Position numbers and translations under genes: made by a program
The notes under the pieces: model-generated
Database searches by the model: none
Seen by the model: only the letters and a program-made list of their open reading frames with translations
Told to the model about the DNA's origin: nothing
Shown: in pieces, positions 61,963 through 64,000 of the stretch
Layout of the letters: every line of letters begins with the position of its first letter
How positions within the stretch are numbered: position 1 is the first letter of the stretch
Origin: Hyalangium versicolor
GTDB taxonomy: Bacteria; Myxococcota; Myxococcia; Myxococcales; Myxococcaceae
DNA: 64,000 bases
NCBI RefSeq assembly: GCF_020103695.1
Contig: NZ_JAHXBF010000009.1
Location: forward strand, 124,001-188,000
Reading direction: 5' to 3'

Positions 61963-62016
61963 CTGGTAACAGCTGTGACCAGGGCCTGCCTCTCGCCTGG
62001 GCACAGCTGTGACCAG
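61963..62016 (+). promoter_or_regulatory. Pair of operator-like 20-bp palindromes downstream of the five-gene run
   Basis: CTGGTAACAGCTGTGACCAG (61963-61982) is nearly a perfect dyad; CTGGGCACAGCTGTGACCAG (61997-62016) is its close copy 34 bp further on. Both match the trio at 54928-55001. They lie 6 bp after the subtilase stop and 120-180 bp before the RCC1 gene, so they may control that gene. A terminator role is unlikely, since the dyads have no loop and no T-tract. Confidence 0.55.
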
Positions 62017-62138
62017 GGGCCGTGATTCCCAGGCGCGAACGCGCACGGCCCCGGAGAGCAAACCCCGGAAATCACTGACTTTGTAGAAATCCAAGTACAA
62101 GCGACATTGCTGGCGTGACGGGTGCACTGGGGCCCGTC

Positions 62139-64000
62139 ATGCTCAACTCAGCCCCGAGACGTTCAGACCTGCTGTCTGTATTGACCACCCTGCTGCTGTC
62201 GGCGTGCGGTGCCCCTCCTGATGAGAGAGGAGCCGCTCCGGACGAGCCGCTGGGCACCCAGCAATCCGCGCTGTGCTCGGGGGTGAGCATCAGCTCCCTC
62301 GAGCTGGAAGGGGTGAGCTCCTTCGAGGGTGAGCTGGCCGGAGCAGGGACCTGGGTGGCGAGCGCCGGCGTGAACGGCGCACGGATCGAGTACTACGTTG
62401 ACGGCACGCAGCGCACGGCCGAGGAGCGCATCGGAGAAACAGGCGAGTGGTACTTCAGCGAGACGGGCACCACCTGCGGGGTGCACGGCTTCGAGGTGAA
62501 GTCCTACCCGATGATCCTCGACAGCAACGGCAACCGCACCATCTGCACCAACCTGCCCAAGACGCTGTTCCGGAACTTCGTCCAGTTCTGCCCCAGCATG
62601 AGCCTCGGCATGAACCACACGCTGGAGGTGAGAGCCGACGGCTCTCTGTGGGGGTGGGGCTACAACCTCTATGGCCAGCTGGGCAACGGAGAGCGGATCC
62701 AGCGCAATGCCCCGGTGCGCGTGAGGGGGCTGGAGCACGTCCTCTCCGCATCGGCGGGCGACTCGTACTCGGCGGCGGTGACGGAGGACGGGAGCGTGTG
62801 GACCTGGGGCAACAACTCGTACGGCCAGCTCGGCGACGGCACCTCCACGCTGCACATCGCGCCCCGGCAGGTGCCGGGCCTGAGTGATGTCGTCTCGGTG
62901 GCGACCTTCTACGGCCGGACGGTGGCGCTCAAGGCGGATGGAACCGTGTGGGCCTGGGGCAACAACACGTACGGCCAGCTGGGCGATGGGAGCACCACGG
63001 GCCGTCTGACGCCCGTGCAGGTGCCCGGTCTCAACGGTATCTTCGGAATCGCCGCGGGCATCTTCCACACGGTGGCGGTGAAGAAGGACGGCACCGTCTG
63101 GGGCTGGGGGCTGAACTCCAACGGGCAGTTGGGCGATGGCACCACCCTCAACCGCTCGACGCCCGTGCAGGTCGCGGGCCTCAGCGGCGTGCGCGCCGTC
63201 TCCGGTGGCTACTATCACACGCTCGGCTTGAAGACGGACGGCTCCGTCTGGAGCTGGGGCGTCAACACCGAAGGCGAGCTCGGAAACGGCACCATGACCT
63301 CCCTGAGTTCCTTCCCGGTGCAGGTGTCAGGGCTCACCGATGCCGTCGAGATCTCCGCGGGCGGCTACCACTCCGTGGCCAAGAAGCAGGACGGCACCTT
63401 GAGGGCCTGGGGCTACAACTACTACGGCCAGCTGGGCAACGGGACGACCACTGACAGTGCCATACCCATCGCGGTTCCGGGGATGACGTCCGTCAAGGTG
63501 TTCGGCGCGGGCGGCTACCACACGGTGGCCAAGAAGCCCCAGGTGAACATCACGAACCCTCGCACCGTGTTTGGCTGGGGCTACAACTACTACGGCCAGT
63601 TGGGCGATGGGACCACCACCGCGCGCTCCTCTCCCACGGCGGTCATGATCAGCGGGATTGGCTCGACGGCGGGCGGCAACTCGCACGCGGTGGCCGTGGG
63701 CACCGGCGGAGGGCTGTGGACCTGGGGCTCCAACAGCTACGGCGAGCTCGGCAACGGGACGACCACGGGTAGCCCCACTGCCGCGCAGCTCACGGGCATG
63801 AGCGGCGTACTCGACGCCGTGGCGGGCGCCGGCATCACGGCGGTGCTGAAGACGGATGGCACCGTGTGGACCTGGGGCTCCAACTCCTCCGGCCAGTTGG
63901 GCAATGGGACGACCCTCAACAGCTCCGCCCCCCAAGCCGTGCCAGGACTGGGGGGCGTCATCGCGATCTCCACGATGGGCAGCCACGTGGTGGCGCTGAA
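62139..64000 (+). CDS. RCC1-repeat lipoprotein, C-terminus cut by the window edge
   Basis: At least 620 residues are visible. The ATG at 62139 gives MLNSAPRRSDLLSVLTTLLL followed by lipobox SACG. An N-terminal Ig-like domain (GVSISSLELEGVSSFEGELA) is followed from about residue 165 by nine or more RCC1 repeats. They are built on DGTVWAWGNNTYGQLGDG, each with the conserved WGxNxxGQLG turn. Seven blades make one RCC1 propeller, so this is either more than one propeller or an enlarged one. The product should be exposed at the cell surface and bind a partner protein; enzymatic activity is not expected. The reading frame is open to the window edge, so the true length is unknown. Confidence 0.9.
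   Translation, partial: MLNSAPRRSDLLSVLTTLLLSACGAPPDERGAAPDEPLGTQQSALCSGVSISSLELEGVSSFEGELAGAGTWVASAGVNGARIEYYVDGTQRTAEERIGETGEWYFSETGTTCGVHGFEVKSYPMILDSNGNRTICTNLPKTLFRNFVQFCPSMSLGMNHTLEVRADGSLWGWGYNLYGQLGNGERIQRNAPVRVRGLEHVLSASAGDSYSAAVTEDGSVWTWGNNSYGQLGDGTSTLHIAPRQVPGLSDVVSVATFYGRTVALKADGTVWAWGNNTYGQLGDGSTTGRLTPVQVPGLNGIFGIAAGIFHTVAVKKDGTVWGWGLNSNGQLGDGTTLNRSTPVQVAGLSGVRAVSGGYYHTLGLKTDGSVWSWGVNTEGELGNGTMTSLSSFPVQVSGLTDAVEISAGGYHSVAKKQDGTLRAWGYNYYGQLGNGTTTDSAIPIAVPGMTSVKVFGAGGYHTVAKKPQVNITNPRTVFGWGYNYYGQLGDGTTTARSSPTAVMISGIGSTAGGNSHAVAVGTGGGLWTWGSNSYGELGNGTTTGSPTAAQLTGMSGVLDAVAGAGITAVLKTDGTVWTWGSNSSGQLGNGTTLNSSAPQAVPGLGGVIAISTMGSHVVAL

Noticed and set aside
61963..62016. Palindromes as the terminator of the subtilase gene
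   Set aside because: The dyads have no loop and no T-run, and the same motif occurs upstream of the operon, so an operator is more likely.
62640..64000. Tandem DNA repeats at the right end
   Set aside because: They are RCC1 protein repeats with substantial DNA divergence, not a mobile or recombinational repeat.

Overview
The window comes from a high-GC myxobacterium, most likely of the Cystobacterineae (an Archangium, Cystobacter, Stigmatella or Hyalangium relative). The evidence is the codon bias, a PilA-type pilin behind a sigma-54 promoter, an FHA protein with an AgmX/PglI-type C-terminus, many secreted proteins ending in bacterial pre-peptidase C-terminal (PPC) domains, and dense ATGA/GTGA gene overlaps. 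This placement is an inference from gene content. No rRNA, tRNA, CRISPR array, insertion sequence or phage gene was seen.

Region 1 (1-17.1 kb) is a Wzx/Wzy-type surface polysaccharide locus. It holds a flippase, a Wzy-like polymerase, a Wzc co-polymerase with a BY-kinase and tyrosine tail, a GT2, seven GT4 glycosyltransferases, a GT2-methyltransferase fusion and a coupled, atypical PII protein. A PilA-like pilin gene with its own sigma-54 promoter sits inside it. The outer-membrane Wza and the priming transferase are not in the window.

Region 2 (17.1-36.9 kb) is mixed. It holds a GT22-type mannosyltransferase with a discoidin-like partner, an omega-aminotransferase, a beta-propeller lipoprotein, an AraC regulator, an M4 metallopeptidase, a thioester alpha-2-macroglobulin, a dihaem lipoprotein facing an IorAB-type molybdenum oxidoreductase, a cysteine synthase, a PlsC acyltransferase and a methyltransferase.

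Region 3 (36.9-43.4 kb) holds surface proteins: an FHA/TonB-like membrane protein, a PPC lipoprotein, and a very large lipoprotein with a seven-repeat FG-GAP propeller followed by acidic metal-binding repeats.

Region 4 (43.6-54.8 kb) looks like an undescribed lipid or natural-product synthesis and export locus. It has a TauD-like dioxygenase, an RND exporter fused to a LolA-like domain, a DUF1302 outer-membrane barrel, a DUF2269 membrane protein, an alpha/beta hydrolase and a B12-radical-SAM enzyme. An adenylate-forming ligase and a Nudix-acyltransferase fusion run the opposite way.

Region 5 (55.1-62.0 kb) is the best candidate for a new system. It is a tight five-gene run encoding a secreted protein of unknown fold, a membrane-anchored HEAT protein resembling the vitellogenin lipid-transport module, a secreted Hint-domain protein, a small anchored protein and a subtilase with a PPC domain. 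Copies of a 20-bp imperfect palindrome lie at both ends. The window closes inside an RCC1-repeat lipoprotein gene.
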